Below, in pieces: positions 17,233 to 25,191 of a stretch of 64,000 nt of DNA. Position numbers and translations under genes: made by a program. This DNA is from JASHUC01 sp963849095 (lineage in GTDB: Bacteria > Pseudomonadota > Gammaproteobacteria > Steroidobacterales > Steroidobacteraceae): the NCBI GenBank assembly GCA_963849095.1, contig CAWKGA010000008.1, positions 682,001 through 746,000 on the forward strand. The letters are read 5' to 3'. The notes below the pieces were generated by a model. It saw nothing but the letters and a program-made list of their open reading frames with translations. It ran no database searches and was not told the origin of the DNA. Every line of letters begins with the position of its first letter. The stretch's first letter is position 1.

Positions 17233-17922
17233 ATGAGCGAGCTTCCTCACGCGCTGTTCTCGAATCCCGTGTGGCACGCGCTTCACGGTCCGCACCGTCA
17301 CTTGGCGATCTTCGAGGGCGGTGCCTGCCGCTATCCCGCCGATGTCGCTCCCTTTGCCGCGATCCCGGCGCCGACCAGCCGGGCACTTGATGCGCTGCGT
17401 TCGTTGCTCGCGCCCGAGGAATCCGTCTGGATCATCGATTACGGTCGAACGGTGCCGGGACTGAAGGTCGTGGACACCTTGGCTTGCGTGCAGATGGTGT
17501 GGCCCGCGGACGTCGAGCCGCCGCCGCAGTCAGGCGAGGTTCTAGCGCTCACCGCCGCGAATGCGCACGAGATGGTCGCGCTCACCGATGTGGCATTTCC
17601 CGGGTTTTTTCGTTCGAAGACGTACCGCATGGGGTTCTATTGCCGTGTCCGGGTGGATGGCGAACTCGCCGCGATGGGCGGTGAGCGCTTGTGGCTCGAG
17701 GGCTACCCGGAACTCAGTGGAATCTGCACGCATCCGGCGCATCGCGGCCAAGGGCTCGCGACCGAGATCATCGGTCATCTGGTGAGGCGCCATCGACGCG
17801 AGGGCTTGCGTCCCTGGCTCCACGTCAGCGCTCCGAACACGCGCGCGATCGATCTTTACACGTCCTTGGGCTTCAAGCGCATGCGCACCGTCATGCTCCA
17901 CCGCATTGCACGCGCCGGTTAA
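17233..17922 (+). CDS. GNAT-family N-acetyltransferase
   Basis: A 229-residue protein. The C-terminal half is a GNAT domain of the FR47 type: LSGICTHPAHRGQGLATEII supplies motif A (HRGQGLAT) and LHVSAPNTRAIDLYTSLGFK motif B. The N-terminal half (HALFSNPVWHALHGPHRHLA) is poorly conserved and may shape substrate choice. ATG 17233 is used because the frame upstream to 16762 runs antiparallel to nothing and has XRE codons in another frame. The substrate is unknown. Confidence 0.88.
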   Translation: MSELPHALFSNPVWHALHGPHRHLAIFEGGACRYPADVAPFAAIPAPTSRALDALRSLLAPEESVWIIDYGRTVPGLKVVDTLACVQMVWPADVEPPPQSGEVLALTAANAHEMVALTDVAFPGFFRSKTYRMGFYCRVRVDGELAAMGGERLWLEGYPELSGICTHPAHRGQGLATEIIGHLVRRHRREGLRPWLHVSAPNTRAIDLYTSLGFKRMRTVMLHRIARAG

Positions 17923-18193
17923 GATCGGGCGCGCGCCCGCTCTGCCGTGAGTCGATAAGACCCTTCTCCCGTTTCTGACACAGGCGGCGGGGTGTCGATC
18001 GGGGCGTGCTCGGTGCGGCGCCCGATCGGGGCGTGCCGTGCGGCGGGTGGTGTCCCGCGGGGCGGCTGGCCGTTGGGTGAAGATGGATCGAAGTTCACGG
18101 CTACGTCCGAACGGCTGCTCTGCGGAAAATCTGGCCTCGCGGCCGGATGACGGCACATGTCTGAGAGGGAATGATGCGAAGGCGATCACTTCC

Positions 18194-18898
18194 TCAGAAG
18201 ACTTCCCCGAGCAGTGCAAGCATGAGCGCCCAGGCGCGACGGTCCGCGCTCTCGTTGTAGGCAAATCCGGGCATGCCGCGCGTATCGATCTCTCGATTAG
18301 TGTAACTGTGCCCCACGCCCCCGAAAACGTGAAGCTGCCAGTCCGCGCCCGTCTCTTTCATTTCTTGGATGAAAGACGCACGCTCCTCTGCCGGAACGAC
18401 AGGGTCATCGTCGCCTATCATCATCAGCACTTTTGCCGCGATCGGTCCCGTTGCACTCCCTATCGGTCTCATGAAGCCCGGATGGAAGCCCACGGCACAA
18501 CGAATGGGCGCTCGATCGCGCGCAAGTTCCAGGGCCACGACACCGCCGAGACAAAATCCAACCGCGGCGAGCTTCGTGGCATCGCAGTGTGCATGCGATG
18601 CCAGAACGCCAAGTGCCGCTCTGGCCCGACGGCGCATGAGGGCGGCGTCAGTCATCAGCCGATGCGACTGCTCTCGAGCCTCCTCGATGGGCAAATTCAC
18701 GTGTCCGTACATATCCAGCGCAAACGCGACGTATCCGCATTCGGCCAGCATTCGCGCCCGCTCCTTTACGTGGGCGGTAACGCCCGGTGCCTCGTGCGCG
18801 AGCAGCACACCGGGAACCGAGCCGCGAGTTGCGCCGTCGGCAAGAAAGCCAGTCAGATGAACATCGTCAACGTCGTACGTACACGCGAGCAAGTCCAT
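18194..18898 (-). CDS. Dienelactone hydrolase-family protein
   Basis: A 234-residue alpha/beta hydrolase. The nucleophile elbow is GFCLGG (catalytic Cys), the acid lies in MMIGDDDPVVP and the base in VFGGVGHSYTN, the standard Cys-Asp-His triad of the family. The length fits. The substrate is probably a lactone or ester but cannot be told from sequence. It stands alone, with 270 nt of gene-free sequence downstream (17923-18193). Confidence 0.92.
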   Translation of the reverse strand: MDLLACTYDVDDVHLTGFLADGATRGSVPGVLLAHEAPGVTAHVKERARMLAECGYVAFALDMYGHVNLPIEEAREQSHRLMTDAALMRRRARAALGVLASHAHCDATKLAAVGFCLGGVVALELARDRAPIRCAVGFHPGFMRPIGSATGPIAAKVLMMIGDDDPVVPAEERASFIQEMKETGADWQLHVFGGVGHSYTNREIDTRGMPGFAYNESADRRAWALMLALLGEVF

Positions 18899-18950
18899 AA
18901 CTGGGAACCTCCGCCCCGCACATCGCGAATCTGCACCGCATTATCGGTCT

Positions 18951-19107
18951 ACGTGCAGTCGGAAGGCCAGTGACGGCTCTCGACGATCCTGGCGCGCGCG
19001 CGGTCGGTCAGGATTTCATCGAGCCGATCGAGGCTCACGCGCTCGGGTGTGATCCAGTCGTCGACCAGCTTTTCACGGAAGATGATGAACTCGAGCCGAG
19101 CCGTCGG
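18951..19107 (-). pseudogene. Possible C-terminal gene fragment
   Basis: Directly after the toxin stop the minus strand keeps a protein-like open frame: LEFIIFREKLVDDWITPERV, then SLDRLDEILTDRARARIVES. It has no start codon. It could be the tail of a decayed gene once downstream of the toxin-antitoxin pair. I do not recognise it, and the call is weak. Confidence 0.3.
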
Positions 19108-19476
19108 TTAAGTCCAATGGCCGCGCAGGTCGAAGGACAGTTGCCGGTGGTGGCGGATGGCGAGCAGGAACACGGTGGCACGTCGGACGGCGTAGAGAAT
19201 CAGATCATCCTCCGCGATGTATTCGCGAATTTCGGTGTCGGCGCCGCTCTCTTGCTTCAGGGCGTTCAGGCGCGCCCGGCCTTCTTCCGAGAGCGGCCCG
19301 AGCGCGAGGAAGTCGCGGCCGATCCTCGGAAACTGCTCGAGGTTCGGGATGAGTGCATCCAAGAGGTGTTCGAGGAGTCGGTCGAACACGCGCTTAGCAT
19401 CCTCCGCGGCAAGGAAGTCTCCGAGGGAGGCGAGATTCGCATCGAAATTCGCGGTGATTCGAACCGTGTACCGCAC
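19108..19476 (-). CDS. ParE/RelE-family toxin
   Basis: A 122-residue toxin. The N-terminus YTVRITANFDANLASLGDFL and the core LIPNLEQFPRIGRDFLALGP, EIREYIAEDDLILYAVRRAT, VFLLAIRHHRQLSFDL match the ParE/RelE fold (HHRQLSFD near the end is the usual final strand). The start is GTG 19476. It follows the antitoxin gene by 24 nt on the same strand. ParE members poison gyrase and RelE members cleave mRNA; which applies is unclear. Confidence 0.85.
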   Translation of the reverse strand: MRYTVRITANFDANLASLGDFLAAEDAKRVFDRLLEHLLDALIPNLEQFPRIGRDFLALGPLSEEGRARLNALKQESGADTEIREYIAEDDLILYAVRRATVFLLAIRHHRQLSFDLRGHWT

Positions 19477-19500
19477 CAGCTGCGATCGCCGACGAACCGG

Positions 19501-19794
19501 TCAGCGTGCCTTGCGGGACTTCAAGTACTTCGCGCGCAGCTGCGCGACGGACACCGTGCGGCCCTCGCGCACGTCGGCGAGGCCGCGGTGCGCCTCATCG
19601 ATCAGCGTCAAATGGATGTGCTCGCGTTCGAGGCGGTGGTAATGATCGAGCCGGCGCGCATCGACCAGGGCGACATAGCTCTCACCGTTCTTGGTGATGA
19701 TCTTCTCGTGACCCTCACGCACTTCCTCGGCGAGCTCCGTTAAGCGAGCGCGCACCTGGTTCAAGGGCACGATGTCTTCGGTGTTGAACGACAT
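19501..19794 (-). CDS. Phd/YefM-family antitoxin
   Basis: A 97-residue antitoxin: IVPLNQVRARLTELAEEVRE then GHEKIITKNGESYVALVDAR is the typical Phd/YefM DNA-binding half, followed by a helical toxin-binding tail (EREHIHLTLIDEAHRGLADV). It precedes the toxin, as usual. Direct repeats TTAATG at 19806-19811 and 19818-19823 just upstream are a plausible operator. Confidence 0.88.
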   Translation of the reverse strand: MSFNTEDIVPLNQVRARLTELAEEVREGHEKIITKNGESYVALVDARRLDHYHRLEREHIHLTLIDEAHRGLADVREGRTVSVAQLRAKYLKSRKAR

Positions 19795-19805
19795 AGCGGG
19801 ATACC

Positions 19806-19823
19806 TTAATGTATTCGTTAATG
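19806..19823. promoter_or_regulatory. Direct-repeat operator candidate
   Basis: TTAATG repeated with a 12-nt period immediately upstream of the Phd-like antitoxin start. It is AT-rich in otherwise GC-rich sequence. Confidence 0.4.
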
Positions 19824-19926
19824 GTTCTATACCCCTTCATGGCGCCGGTTGCAACCCAAAAACGTTAGCCGGCCAAATCGCGGCCCGGGTCGCCGGCACG
19901 AGGGATCTCTTGTGAACGGAGAATTG

Positions 19927-19960
19927 CCCCGGATCGCAGGTCCGAGCCTGCGATCCGGGG
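19927..19960 (-). terminator. 14-bp perfect hairpin after the DUF2958 gene
   Basis: CCCCGGATCGCAGG and its exact reverse complement are separated by TCCGAG. It lies just beyond the DUF2958 stop on the minus strand. There is no U-tract, so it may terminate weakly, block run-through from both sides, or protect mRNA ends. Confidence 0.6.
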
Positions 19961-19966
19961 CGGGTC

Positions 19967-20311
19967 CTACGTGGTGATCCGACCGCGGAGCCGGGCGTTT
20001 TCCGCGTAGGCGCCGAGGGTGCCCTTGGGGACGAAGTACCGGTCCCGCTCGATCGGAAGTCCGAGCTTGCCTCGGACGGCCGCGAGCTCGGTGAGGCTGA
20101 CGTAGCCGAGCTCGGGGAAGCCGAGTCCCAAGTCGCAGAGGCCGAAGGCGCGGTCGGGTTCGTCGGGATCGAGCTCGCTCAAGAGCCAGGTGGCTCCGGC
20201 GTCGGGGGTGAAGAGCTTGACGAGGGGATGCGGATCGAAGTCCGCATCGGTCTTACGGCGCAGGCCGTTCGCGAGGAGCTTGCGGCGTTGGGATTCGGTC
20301 AAGAGTTTCAT
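19967..20311 (-). CDS. DUF2958 family protein
   Basis: A 114-residue protein beginning MKLLTESQRRKLLANGLRRK. It carries the family core HPLVKLFTPDAGATWLLSEL and FGLCDLGLGFPELGYVSLTE, ending EDARLRGRI-like (AENARLRGRITT). DUF2958 proteins are common on conjugative plasmids and ICEs; their role is unknown. ATG 20311 fits the family N-terminus better than 20341. Confidence 0.9.
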   Translation of the reverse strand: MKLLTESQRRKLLANGLRRKTDADFDPHPLVKLFTPDAGATWLLSELDPDEPDRAFGLCDLGLGFPELGYVSLTELAAVRGKLGLPIERDRYFVPKGTLGAYAENARLRGRITT

Positions 20312-20564
20312 GGATGGCACTCCGAGAAAGCGGGGCCCCACGGCCCCTTCGACCGCGGGCAGGGGCCGTGGGGAGCCGCGAGGAGTGCGAGCGGATAAGA
20401 TCGAGACCGCGACGTGCTTGACAGCGGGCGGCAGCTGTACTCGAGCCAGACTGGCCGTGCTTTGCGCGCCCCGTGACGGTGCGTAGCGCGGGCGCGGGGG
20501 GTGCGAGGCGGCCTCCGGCCGGCGGGGGGCAGGGGAGCGTCAAGAGATGGCCGGCAAAACGGGT

Positions 20565-20594
20565 ATGTGTATAATGGCCACGTACGATACACAT
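20565..20594 (+). promoter_or_regulatory. VapBC promoter and operator
   Basis: ATGTGTAT at 20565-20572 and ATACACAT at 20587-20594 form an 8-bp inverted repeat with a 14-nt spacer. A TATAAT -10 box at 20570-20575 overlaps its left arm. The vapB ATG follows at 20612. The arrangement fits autorepression by the antitoxin complex. Confidence 0.65.
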
Positions 20595-20611
20595 CAAGGG
20601 GTTCCGCCTGC

Positions 20612-20806
20612 ATGCGCACCAATATCGTTATCGATCCGCAGCTGATGAACGAGGCGCTGCGATTGTCCGGCGCCCCGACGAAGCGGCAGGTAGTCGAGGA
20701 TTCACTGCGCCTTTTGATTCGCGTCAAGCGGCAGGAGCGAATCCGCAAGGCCCGGGGGCGGCTCGAGTGGAGGGGCGATCTCAATGTGATGCGACGAGAT
20801 CACTGA
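20612..20806 (+). CDS. vapB: VapB-type antitoxin
   Basis: A 64-residue protein: MRTNIVIDPQLMNEALRLSG then APTKRQVVEDSLRLLIRVKR. This is the ribbon-helix-helix type VapB antitoxin (VapB family 2 style). The C-terminal tail GRLEWRGDLNVMR would neutralise the PIN toxin. It ends 6 nt before the toxin gene. Confidence 0.9.
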   Translation: MRTNIVIDPQLMNEALRLSGAPTKRQVVEDSLRLLIRVKRQERIRKARGRLEWRGDLNVMRRDH

Positions 20807-20812
20807 CGTTCC

Positions 20813-21214
20813 GTGGTCCTCGTCGACACCTCGGTCTGGGTGGATTACTTCAACGGCGTTGACACCTGGCAGGCGGATCATCTTGAGCAGCTTCTCGGAA
20901 CCGGCCGCGTCCTCATCGGGGATCTGATTCTTGCGGAGCTTTTGCAGGGCTTCGCCAACGATGCGGATCACCGCCGAGCCCGCGCACTGTTGAGCGATCT
21001 CGTGTATGCGGACTTGGTCGGCCGAGATGTGGCCCTCGGGGCGGCCAAGAATTATCGGAAACTGCGAAAGCGCGGGGTGACCGTTCGAAAGACGATCGAC
21101 GTCATCATCGGGACGTTTTGTATCCTCAACGACCACGAGCTCCTGCACTCGGATCGGGACTTCGATCCGATGGAACCGCATCTGGGCCTACGGGTGGTCC
21201 ATCGGCCTCGGTAG
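20813..21214 (+). CDS. vapC: VapC PIN-domain ribonuclease toxin
   Basis: A 133-residue PIN-domain RNase. GTG 20813 gives MVLVDTSVWVDYFNG with the first catalytic Asp. LILAELLQGFA supplies the Glu, TIDVIIGTFCILND the third acid, and LLHSDRDFDPM the last. The acidic quartet is complete, so the toxin should be active. It is paired with the upstream VapB. Confidence 0.93.
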   Translation: MVLVDTSVWVDYFNGVDTWQADHLEQLLGTGRVLIGDLILAELLQGFANDADHRRARALLSDLVYADLVGRDVALGAAKNYRKLRKRGVTVRKTIDVIIGTFCILNDHELLHSDRDFDPMEPHLGLRVVHRPR

Positions 21215-21283
21215 GATGCGTCGATACTCATTGGGAGGCTCCTTGGACGGTGATCCCTCCGCGGTCGGGTGAGCGGGGCCCGC

Positions 21284-21752
21284 GCTAAAGGGTGTCCAAC
21301 TTCTCCGCAAGCGCGCGCAGCTCCGCCGCCGCAATCCGGGCGCGGCCGGGGAGTAGGGTGGTTGGGTCGTTGTCCTCGAACACGCGTGAGAGCACGGCGC
21401 CGAGCGTCGTGCGGTTGAGCTCGGTTGAGGTGTCGTCGGGATTGGCCACGCGATAACTCAGTGTGAGCGGCTCGCAGACGTCAGCTCGACGGTGAGCTCC
21501 GGCCAGCGGCCGTCGTTGCCGTCGCCTAGGCCCTTCAGCCAGTACTCGATGGTCTCGTTGACGGCGGTCTTAAGCGAGTGTGCGGCCCCGGCTCGTGATG
21601 ATCGCATGGAAAGCGTCCACGAGCGCTTCGCGCCTGAAGCCGGTGGCGCGCGGCCGTGACGAGGTGCTCGGCGAGTGCCCACTCGAGCGCCTCCAGGCGC
21701 GGCAGCGCCCAGTCGGGCAGGTTGAGGACGTATCGGCGCTGCGGTGTGTTCA
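21284..21752 (-). pseudogene. Frameshifted remnant of an unknown gene
   Basis: The minus strand starts MNTPQRRYVLNLPDWALPRL, EALEWALAEHLVTAARH. Coding-like sequence then continues in a second frame (GFRREALVDAFHAIITSRGR), a third (KTAVNETIEYWLKGLGDGND, ELTVELTS) and a last (STELNRTTLGAVLSRVFEDN, ELRALAEKLDTL) to a stop near 21284. At least three frame changes are needed, so it is dead. The family is not recognised. Confidence 0.6.
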
Positions 21753-21958
21753 TGGCATTCTCGAGGAGTACCCGAGAGGGGACGGTACGCCCGGGGGTTC
21801 GAGAGGCGGAAGAGCGAGTTTCCATCGAAAACAGCGCGAAACTCGACATTGACGCGCCGCGAGTGGCGGGTGTTGCGGGATGAGGCCTGAGGTCTGAGCC
21901 AAATTTCCACGCTTCGCTCGGGCTGTGCTCGGAGAGCCGCGACCGGTACCATCCGGTC

Positions 21959-22454
21959 ATGATCGGCAAACCGACCGGGATCCGCATCACTCCTGCACGA
22001 GAGCCGCGTCTCGATGACATCAACGGATTGATCGCGCGGTCGAAGACTTATTGGAAGTGGCCGGAGGGGTACCTGAAGCAGGCCATTGACTTGCTCAAAG
22101 TCACTCCCGCCTATATGCGAAGCCACCTGTGCTTCGAGGTGCTCGACGCAGAGAGTACTTGTCGCATTTGCCTCCGTCGTGGTGGGCGATGCAAAAGTCG
22201 TGTTGGACAACCTCTGGGTGACACCGGAACGGATCGGCCAAGGCATCGGGCGACAGGCGTGCGAGTATCTCTTTCGGTTGGCGCGGGAGCGGGGCTGGAC
22301 GCCGCTGTGGGTGCTCCCTGATCCGTACGCGGAAGGCTTCTATGTGAAGTTGGGATTTTCGGATACCGGTGAGCGGGTCCCCTCGCGAGTCCCTGGCGGC
22401 CCGGTGTTCTCGTGGTTTCGGTGCTGGATCGAACCGGCGCGGAGTTCACGCTGA
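21959..22454 (+). pseudogene. GNAT acetyltransferase with a frameshift
   Basis: The first frame gives MIGKPTGIRITPAREPRLDD, INGLIARSKTYWKWPEGYLK and LCFEVLDAES; near 22155 the homology moves to another frame: VLDNLWVTPERIGQGIGRQA (the acetyl-CoA loop RIGQGIG) and LPDPYAEGFYVKLGFSDTGE. Together they make one complete GNAT domain of about 165 residues. A single small indel near 22150 breaks it, so it is probably inactive unless the base call is wrong. Confidence 0.8.
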
Positions 22455-22496
22455 TGGACGCTCTGTCGGCGGATGCGCCGGAAGCCGTCGTTCCGG

Positions 22497-23042
22497 TCAG
22501 TCCGACGAGAGGTGCGTCGCACGACGGCGGCGCGGCAAGGTCATCGCAAGTCTGGCTTTGATGAGCTTCGCGAGCAGCTTGAGGGGATATCCCTGATATC
22601 GGGGCACGTCGGCTGGCTCGTCGGTGCCGGCGCTCGCGAACCGAGTGCACATATGCATCTGCACCGGCGGAGCCGGCCCCCGAATCCTTGCTCGATAGAG
22701 GTCGACCCAATGCTTCCAGTCATCGAAATTGAGCAACATGGCCGAATGGCAGCAGTTCGCCACGACCCGATTCGTGGCCGAGGTCGCCCGGATCTTACGC
22801 GGCTTAAGAAGTGTCGCACCCTTTGTGCATCGGACACGGTCCTTTCGATAAACCACATAGGCACTGCCCCCCGCGGCATCGAGAATGCGAGGCGCGCCGG
22901 GTAAGGCCTCGATGCGGCGCGCGCCTTCCTGGCAGTCGTCGCAGTAGCAAACGGCGCTCACGATCGGGGCGCCGGTCGCCTCTATCTCGACGCTGCCGCA
23001 CGCACAGGCAGCGATCAGTTTGGCATTCGGGCTATGGCGCAT
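22497..23042 (-). CDS. GFA-domain protein (glutathione-dependent formaldehyde-activating type)
   Basis: A 181-residue zinc-binding protein. The first Cys pair is in LIAACACGSVEI and the CxxCxxC-like cluster in SAVCYCDDCQEGAR, both standard for the GFA/CENP-V fold; NCCHSAMLLNF supplies the second site. The family is named for glutathione-formaldehyde chemistry, but most members have no tested activity. ATG 23042 is chosen because it starts just before the domain. Confidence 0.85.
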   Translation of the reverse strand: MRHSPNAKLIAACACGSVEIEATGAPIVSAVCYCDDCQEGARRIEALPGAPRILDAAGGSAYVVYRKDRVRCTKGATLLKPRKIRATSATNRVVANCCHSAMLLNFDDWKHWVDLYRARIRGPAPPVQMHMCTRFASAGTDEPADVPRYQGYPLKLLAKLIKARLAMTLPRRRRATHLSSD

Positions 23043-23162
23043 CGCTGAGGCTCTCGGAATGCTCGACAGCCTCGAGGGCGGTCGGTGGGTGCATGATATA
23101 TCAGGCCAATTGAGGGTCACGATGATAGCGGCGTGACATCGGGGGGCGCCGCGCGGGTCGGC

Positions 23163-23405
23163 TCAGTGGGGAAACGCGCGGTCGAGACGGTCGTAAACGG
23201 TTCGGAGAAGGATGAGGGCGTGGCGCAGGGTGACCTCCTCGTCGCCGGCGCCGGCGAGTTCCTGGGCGGCGAGGGAGCGCTGGACGACGGTGACGACGGA
23301 GATCGCGTCGGAGAAGTCCCCGAGAATAGAGGACAGGTCGGGACGGTCTGCCACGGCGCTCCCGACGTGCTCCGGGTTCATCGCGGGATTGTCGGGGCTC
23401 GCCAT
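23163..23405 (-). CDS. Small helical protein, paralogue of 16399-16683
   Basis: An 80-residue protein: LGDFSDAISVVTVVQRSLAA, QELAGAGDEEVTLRHALILL, RTVYDRLDRA. It is clearly related to the protein at 16399-16683 and, like it, sits head-to-head with an XRE regulator. The function is unknown. Confidence 0.75.
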   Translation of the reverse strand: MASPDNPAMNPEHVGSAVADRPDLSSILGDFSDAISVVTVVQRSLAAQELAGAGDEEVTLRHALILLRTVYDRLDRAFPH

Positions 23406-23442
23406 GCTGTCCCTCCGGCGCCGGTCGAGATGCTCCTAATGA

Positions 23443-23464
23443 GGGGACATGGTATGCCGTCCCC
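23443..23464. promoter_or_regulatory. Inverted-repeat operator candidate
   Basis: GGGGAC, 10 nt, GTCCCC, lying in the gap between the divergent small gene (23405) and XRE gene (23521). GATGCTCCT also occurs twice in this gap. Confidence 0.45.
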
Positions 23465-23520
23465 TGGATGGGAGCAAGCGGCAGGCACGGTACCTTGATG
23501 CTCCTGATTCGGGGGCAGTC

Positions 23521-23763
23521 ATGGGCAAACAGCTTCGTACCGCACGGCACAAGGCGCTCATTGCGGCATTGACGCATGCGCGGGAGGCGGCGGGCATCAC
23601 CCAGCGGGAGCTCGCCCGGCGGCTCGATCGGGCCCACTCCTTCGTCGGCAAGATCGAGTCCGGGGAGCGGCAGCTCAACGTGCTCGAGTTCTGCGAATAC
23701 GCCGATGCGTTGGGCGCGGATGCGGCAGAGATCCTGCGCGGGATTATGCGGGGAAGGGGGTAG
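23521..23763 (+). CDS. XRE-family transcriptional regulator
   Basis: An 80-residue Cro/CI-type protein: LTHAREAAGITQRELARRLD, RAHSFVGKIESGERQLNVLE. The HTH is complete. ATG 23521 is well placed opposite the small helical gene at 23163-23405. Regulation of the divergent gene and of itself is inferred from layout. Confidence 0.88.
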   Translation: MGKQLRTARHKALIAALTHAREAAGITQRELARRLDRAHSFVGKIESGERQLNVLEFCEYADALGADAAEILRGIMRGRG

Positions 23764-24561
23764 GGGAGTCGATCGCGGCGCGGCCTCGGATGCCAATCGA
23801 TTGCACCAGACCTTGAACTGGCATCGTCAAGTCTGGGCGCCCTGGGCCAGGGGCCAATATCGGGCTTACATCCATGCCGCGACGGCCGGCAGGACTCGCG
23901 GCGTGGTACGCCCGTCAATTTCCCGCGGGAGATCGGTTGCTCGAATAGACGGTGTGCAGCCGGGACGCCGAGCAGGTTCACCCGACCTTAATCTGTAAGT
24001 CAGCAGTTCTTGGATTCCTGGGCCGCGGATGGCGCTCGTTCTCGTTCGTAGTCAATAAAAAGTGACCGGTGGTAATAGAACTTGACTCCCAGAAACTTTT
24101 GTGCGACAATTTCTCCTCGGCTGTACGAACCGTGCAGTCGCGCTCTTTCAAATGTAGTTGTTCCTCACAGCTGTGACGGGTGGCGGGCTCCGCTGTATGG
24201 CGGAGCCGCGGATGTTCGCCGCCAGCGAGAAGTCGCTGCGGATGGAATGCCGCTGCATCCCGGCAGATGGCTCTGATTGACCGACATGAACGATTGCTCG
24301 GACCGCGTTGTCGAGCGGCGAGCATGGAACGCGGTACGACCAGTTCCGATTAGCAGTTTGCAGCCTGTTACCCGATGGGAGCGGGTTGTCGGCAGCTAAC
24401 CGGTGAATCGGCTGGCGACGGCGTCAATGAAGGTTGAATTGGGGGTCACTGATCCGGGTTGAGGCGGGGTCTGGTCTTCGACGGCGTCCCTTCAGTCGCA
24501 GCGTGGCGATGGTCACTGGCGCCATGTGGCGTCTTGGAGGCATCACGCCGAAGGAACAACC
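23764..24561. other. Long gene-free region with hairpins
   Basis: About 800 nt without a supportable gene. It is unusually structured between 24121 and 24260 (listed separately). The segment near 24370-24460 has several short repeats of GGTTG-type sequence but no clear IS end. Confidence 0.5.
24121..24260 (+). ncRNA. Candidate structured RNA upstream of the reverse transcriptase operon
   Basis: Five hairpin-capable segments lie in tandem. CTGTACG/CGTGCAG occupies 24121-24137. The palindrome CACAGCTGTG is at 24166-24175. GGCTCCGC/GCGGAGCC at 24186-24207 has an 8-bp stem and 6-nt loop. CAGCGA/TCGCTG at 24223-24238 has a GAAG loop. GGATG/CATCC spans 24240-24260. No ORF covers the stretch. Retron msr-msd RNAs sit upstream of their reverse transcriptase, so this is a candidate, but two ORFs intervene. 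The strand is assumed from the downstream operon. Confidence 0.35.
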
Positions 24562-24810
24562 GTGAATAATTCCACTCACGTTCTATTGAAAGAGATCTTG
24601 CCCCTCCTTCGGGAGGTCAGTGAGGTAATGCGTGCGACGTTGGAGACGCGCTTGGCTGCGAGAACTGATGAAGCTGTCTTCGCGATAGAGGAGTTGGTGC
24701 AGTCAGGGGCTCATGATCGTACTGCGATCATCGGAGTCCTCGAAATCCTTGGCCGAGGTATCGCATTGATTCCTGAGATTGCGGAGTTGTTGAAGATGTT
24801 CAAGAGCTGA
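24562..24810 (+). CDS. Small helical protein upstream of the RT operon
   Basis: An 82-residue protein starting at GTG 24562 with AAGGA upstream: NNSTHVLLKEILPLLREVSE, VMRATLETRLAARTDEAVFA, IEELVQSGAHDRTAIIGVLE. It is all-helical and the family is not recognised. It ends 69 nt before the XRE gene. Base composition here is visibly less GC-rich than in the flanks, suggesting separate origin. It may belong to the same operon as the regulator, RT and methyltransferase. Confidence 0.6.
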   Translation: MNNSTHVLLKEILPLLREVSEVMRATLETRLAARTDEAVFAIEELVQSGAHDRTAIIGVLEILGRGIALIPEIAELLKMFKS

Positions 24811-24879
24811 GCACAGACCCCCACCCTCAATCTATTTCACAATCTGACGTGGCCGATACCACGCAGAACTCAAACTGAG

Positions 24880-25191
24880 ATGAATATTGGAAACGCAATT
24901 CGCTTGTGCCGCTCGCGCAAGAAACTAACGCTTGCTGAATTAGCTGATCGAGCAAACCTATCTGAATCATACCTGTCTCTGCTTGAGCGTGGCGAAAGAA
25001 GGGATCCTAAGCTTTCAAGCGTTGAATCCATTGCCAGAGGACTTGAAATTCCTGTGAGCTTGCTGATGTTTCTCGGGTCCGACGCTTCGGAGACCAGCAG
25101 CCTCCCCGTGGAAGTTCGGGAAAAACTGTCAACAGCAATAGTTCAACTTCTGCAGGCTACGAATGCAGACCCGCAAGGCACCTTGGTATAG
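24880..25191 (+). CDS. XRE-family regulator (C-protein-like) of the RT/R-M operon
   Basis: A 103-residue protein: IGNAIRLCRSRKKLTLAELA, DRANLSESYLSLLERGERRD, PKLSSVESIARGLEIPVSLL. The HTH resembles controller proteins of restriction-modification systems, which delay endonuclease expression. The C-terminal helix (VREKLSTAIVQLLQATNADP) may dimerise. Its 3' end overlaps the reverse transcriptase start by 29 nt, so the two are translationally coupled. The gene is AT-richer than its neighbours. Confidence 0.88.
   Translation: MNIGNAIRLCRSRKKLTLAELADRANLSESYLSLLERGERRDPKLSSVESIARGLEIPVSLLMFLGSDASETSSLPVEVREKLSTAIVQLLQATNADPQGTLV

Noticed and set aside
18970..19743. 257-codon plus-strand frame over the toxin-antitoxin pair
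   Set aside because: Antisense to clear ParE-like and Phd-like proteins.
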